Made by a program: the position numbers and the translations under genes. The notes beneath the pieces are model-generated. The model saw only the letters and a list, made by a program, of their open reading frames with translations. It was not told the origin of the DNA and made no database searches. A stretch of DNA of 8,423 nt from Piscirickettsiaceae bacterium (GTDB lineage Bacteria > Pseudomonadota > Gammaproteobacteria > Methylococcales > Cycloclasticaceae): positions 1 through 8,423 of the forward strand of contig NVSW01000033.1 of the NCBI GenBank assembly GCA_002401365.1, written 5' to 3'. Each line of letters begins with the position of its first letter. Position 1 is the stretch's first letter. Positions 6,186 through 8,423 of the stretch are shown one piece after another.

Positions 6186-6935
6186 TCAATCGCTGGCGTT
6201 GGGTAACTCTTCGTCTTTTAGATAGCTTTTCCATTCGCCTTTTATCAACATTTCAATGGGTCTAAAGTTAGCTTTATATGACATTTTTAACGAATCTTTA
6301 ATGAAATAACCAAGGTATAAATGCTGTTTTTTTTGTATTTTAGTACCTTGTATTTGTTGCAAAATACTATAAGTTCCTAAACTTCGTGTTGCGAACGCCG
6401 GTTCAAAAAAGGTATATACAGCCGACAAGGCGTTATCAAATATATCGGTTACCGACACAGCCAATAACTTATTTCCAAGCCGAGTTTCATAAAGAATAGA
6501 GTTACCGAATGATTGGCAAATAAACATTTCGTACTCATTTACACCAAACTGTTCCATTGAACCACCTGGGTGCTTATGAGCTTGATACTTTAAATAAAGA
6601 TCGTAATGTTCATCAGAAAAAAGGGCCTCAGTTGGTTTAAACGTAAGGTCATTATTCTTTAGTAATAAACGTTTTTGACTTCTGGATGCTTTGAAGTGCT
6701 GGACATCAATTCGACTAGAAATGCACGATTGACAACCACTGCATTGCGGCCGGTAAGCGTGTTTGCCACTTCGCCTAAAACCAATGCTTATCAAGTATTC
6801 ATATATTTTGGGAGTGACGGTTACATCTGGTGAGATAAATATACTTTGGCTCTGCTTATCGGCTAAATAATCACATGTCTGCGGTGCAGATATATAAAGG
6901 TCTAGTCGTTTGCCAATTTGTACGGTGTCTGTCAT
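6186..6935 (-). CDS. bpt: Aspartate/glutamate leucyltransferase (bacterial ATE family)
   Basis: Transfers Leu from Leu-tRNA to proteins with N-terminal Asp or Glu, creating a degron for ClpS-ClpAP. With the chosen start it has 249 residues, typical for the family. The N-terminal ATE domain shows CDYL (21-24), IGFRRSGKHAYRPQC (51-65) and Cys65, Cys68 and Cys71 in a C-x2-C-x2-C array; together with Cys21 these are the cysteines thought to bind a metal or Fe-S cofactor in ATE proteins. The C-terminal GNAT-like half has HKHPGGSM (120-127), SAVYTFFEP (171-179) and YLGYFIKDSLKMSYK (207-221). I start at 6935, not at the in-frame ATG at 6962, because MTDTVQIGKRLDLY matches the family N-terminus and this ATG overlaps the aat stop as ATGA, indicating translational coupling. 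Confidence 0.95.
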   Translation of the reverse strand: MTDTVQIGKRLDLYISAPQTCDYLADKQSQSIFISPDVTVTPKIYEYLISIGFRRSGKHAYRPQCSGCQSCISSRIDVQHFKASRSQKRLLLKNNDLTFKPTEALFSDEHYDLYLKYQAHKHPGGSMEQFGVNEYEMFICQSFGNSILYETRLGNKLLAVSVTDIFDNALSAVYTFFEPAFATRSLGTYSILQQIQGTKIQKKQHLYLGYFIKDSLKMSYKANFRPIEMLIKGEWKSYLKDEELPNASD

Positions 6936-7624
6936 ATCGTTTGCCAAGCCATCGTTGCACAATGTTTAGAGCACAAGGTATTGAGTTTTTGTGAAAATTC
7001 AATACGCGACATTGTCGATGCGCCCAAACTCACGAGGTGAGGTGATGCAACTTGGCAATCAATTAATTGGTAGTTCCATTGCTCGAGCTGTTGGCATAAA
7101 TAAGCGAAGGCAACTTTAGAGGTGTCACTTTGACGGCTAAACATTGATTCACCAAAAAATACTTGTCCGATGCTAATACCATACAAACCACCAACTAAAA
7201 GATCATCAGACCATACTTCAATTGAGTGGGCGTGACCGAGTTTAAATAACGCGTTATAAGCATCTATCATGGATGCCGTTATCCACGTTCCATGTTGCTG
7301 ATGACGGGTTTCGCTACATGCCAAAATAACGTCATTAAAGGCGTTATCAATAGTACATGTATAGATATCCTTATTGATGGTTTTTTTAAGACTACGTGAA
7401 ATATGTATTTCATTTGGTTTTAGAACCATCCGCGGGTTTGGTGACCACCACAGAATGGGTTGATCATCTTCAAACCAAGGAAATATACCTTGTTGATAGG
7501 CGTTTAATAAACGTTCTGGGCGTAATGAACCACCTGCGGCCAAAAGACCATTAGGTTCCTCCAGCGCGCAATGTAAGCTAGGGAAAGGGTCTAAATCATT
7601 GTCCACATCAAGCCAAGGAACCAT
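6932..7624 (-). CDS. aat: Leucyl/phenylalanyl-tRNA--protein transferase
   Basis: Adds Leu or Phe from aminoacyl-tRNA to proteins with N-terminal Lys or Arg, making them ClpS substrates; cytoplasmic. With start at 7624 it is 230 residues, matching E. coli (about 234). Conserved blocks: FPSLHCALEEPNGLLAAGG (14-32), YQQGIFPWF (43-51), WWSPNPR (59-65), ISRSLKK (75-81), GTWI (112-115), LGHAHSIEVW (129-138), GGLYGISIG (145-153), FFGESMFSR (156-164) and LIDCQ (187-191). An in-frame ATG at 7678 would add 18 residues that do not fit the family and would overlap trxB by 44 bases; starting at 7624 leaves 10 bases after the trxB stop. No good Shine-Dalgarno precedes it, so translation probably depends on coupling to trxB. 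It overlaps bpt by 4 bases. Confidence 0.96.
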   Translation of the reverse strand: MVPWLDVDNDLDPFPSLHCALEEPNGLLAAGGSLRPERLLNAYQQGIFPWFEDDQPILWWSPNPRMVLKPNEIHISRSLKKTINKDIYTCTIDNAFNDVILACSETRHQQHGTWITASMIDAYNALFKLGHAHSIEVWSDDLLVGGLYGISIGQVFFGESMFSRQSDTSKVAFAYLCQQLEQWNYQLIDCQVASPHLVSLGASTMSRIEFSQKLNTLCSKHCATMAWQTI

Positions 7625-7634
7625 AACACGACGG

Positions 7635-8423
7635 CTAGTCTTCTTGTTGTTCCAAGTTATCGAGAAATTTTTCAGCATCTAGCGCGGCCATACAGCCTGA
7701 ACCAGCAGAGGTGATAGCTTGTCGATAAATTGAATCAGCGACATCGCCAGCAGCAAAAACCCCAGGAATACTGGTTTGAGTCGCATTACCTGTGTTGCCA
7801 CTTTGGGTTGTCAGATAACCATGTGACATGTCTAATTGTCCATTAAATATTTGTGTATTTGGTGAATGCCCAATGGCGATAAAGACGCCTTCAAGATCAA
7901 TGTCATTTGTTGAGCCATCTTGAGTATTCTTGATGCGAATGCCAGTAACCCCCATATCGTTGCCTAATATTTCGTCCAACTCGTTAAACCACTCAACTGA
8001 AATGTTTCCGTTAGCCACTTTTTTCATCAACTTATCAGATAATATTTTTTCTGAACGGAATGAATCTCTGCGGTGAATAACGGTAACGTGGTCAGCAATA
8101 TTTGATAAATACAGGGCTTCTTCAACAGCTGTATTGCCGCCGCCTATAACGGCTACTTTTTGGTTTTTAAAAAAGAAACCATCACAAGTAGCACAAGCAG
8201 ATACACCTTTACCCCTAAAGGCTTCTTCAGAAGGTAAACCTAAATATTTGGCTGATGCGCCGGTACAAATAATTAACGAATCGCAGGTGTACGTGCCTGA
8301 ATCACCAATAAGTTTAAAAGGGCGTTGTTGTAATTCGGTGGTATGGATATGGTCAAACTGAATTTTAGTATCAAAACGCTCAGCATGAAGCTTCATTCTC
8401 TCCATTAACGCAGGACCTTGTAA
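7635..8423 (-). CDS. trxB: Thioredoxin reductase, N-terminus cut off by window edge
   Basis: NADPH-dependent flavoenzyme that reduces thioredoxin. The frame is open to the right edge (the residues before the Met at 8405 read LQGPAL, matching the family), so about 262 residues are present and roughly 55 N-terminal ones, including the first FAD-binding GxGxxG, are missing. Counting from the Met at 8405: ICTGAS (46-51), redox-active CATC (Cys71 and Cys74), NADPH-binding VIGGGNTAVEEAL (87-99), the NADPH 2'-phosphate-binding HRRDSFR stretch, and the C-terminal FAD motif PGVFAAGDV followed by RQAITSAGSGCMAALDAE. It is the upstream gene of the trxB-aat-bpt run on the minus strand. The Met at 8405 is internal, not the true start. 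Confidence 0.97.
   Translation of the reverse strand, partial: LQGPALMERMKLHAERFDTKIQFDHIHTTELQQRPFKLIGDSGTYTCDSLIICTGASAKYLGLPSEEAFRGKGVSACATCDGFFFKNQKVAVIGGGNTAVEEALYLSNIADHVTVIHRRDSFRSEKILSDKLMKKVANGNISVEWFNELDEILGNDMGVTGIRIKNTQDGSTNDIDLEGVFIAIGHSPNTQIFNGQLDMSHGYLTTQSGNTGNATQTSIPGVFAAGDVADSIYRQAITSAGSGCMAALDAEKFLDNLEQQED

Noticed and set aside
6936..6962. An ATG at 6962 that would extend bpt by nine residues
   Set aside because: The extra residues do not match the family, and they would deepen the overlap with aat; the ATGA overlap at 6935-6932 is the standard coupled arrangement.
7625..7678. An ATG at 7678 that would extend aat by 18 residues
   Set aside because: It lies inside the trxB coding end, and the added sequence is not Aat-like; the family N-terminus begins at the Met at 7624.
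1..8423. CRISPR arrays, insertion sequences, phage or integrase genes
   Set aside because: No spaced direct repeats of CRISPR type, no transposase or integrase motifs, and no terminal inverted repeats flanking 1728-3129 were seen.

Overview
The window comes from a gammaproteobacterium. The proteins read like gammaproteobacterial orthologues throughout, and the layout trxB-aat-bpt-infA-<>-clpA-clpS matches the arrangement I recall from Pseudomonas. E. coli has a related version (trxB, aat, infA, clpA, clpS). The DNA is moderately AT-rich by eye. The isocitrate lyase is the long Pseudomonas-type form with a KQCGH active site. I cannot name the species. A marine hydrocarbon- or C1-using lineage (Cycloclasticus-like, for example) is a guess that rests on a copper membrane monooxygenase subunit gene.

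Plus strand, left to right: (1) aceA, lacking its N-terminus at the window edge; (2) a 290-base intergenic stretch with several consecutive hairpins, the last a good intrinsic terminator; (3) an unnamed 187-residue protein with sequence hallmarks of an ADP-ribosyltransferase-like fold; (4) a full-length, intact homologue of subunit C of the copper membrane monooxygenases (PmoC/AmoC/hydrocarbon monooxygenase C), standing alone without subunits A and B; (5) clpS and clpA, tightly coupled. Minus strand, read right to left: (6) trxB, truncated at the right edge; (7) aat; (8) bpt, overlapping aat by ATGA; (9) infA with its own likely promoter. infA and clpA converge with only 3 bases between their stop codons.

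The right two thirds form an N-degron module. Bpt and Aat attach Leu/Phe to protein N-termini, ClpS recognises those N-termini, and ClpA unfolds the substrate for ClpP. Thioredoxin reductase and IF-1 are the usual syntenic companions. AceA on the left is the first committed enzyme of the glyoxylate shunt, used for growth on acetate or fatty-acid-derived carbon.

The part that does not belong to standard core synteny is the pair at 1728-3129. The solitary monooxygenase subunit C keeps all six residues that form the two described metal sites of PmoC (Asp/His/His and Asn/His/His) at exactly the spacing of the Methylococcus protein. It sits 46 bases behind the ADP-ribosyltransferase-like gene on the same strand. 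This is the most interesting signal in the window: a singleton xmoC in a housekeeping locus, possibly co-transcribed with an unknown ADP-ribosyltransferase-like protein.
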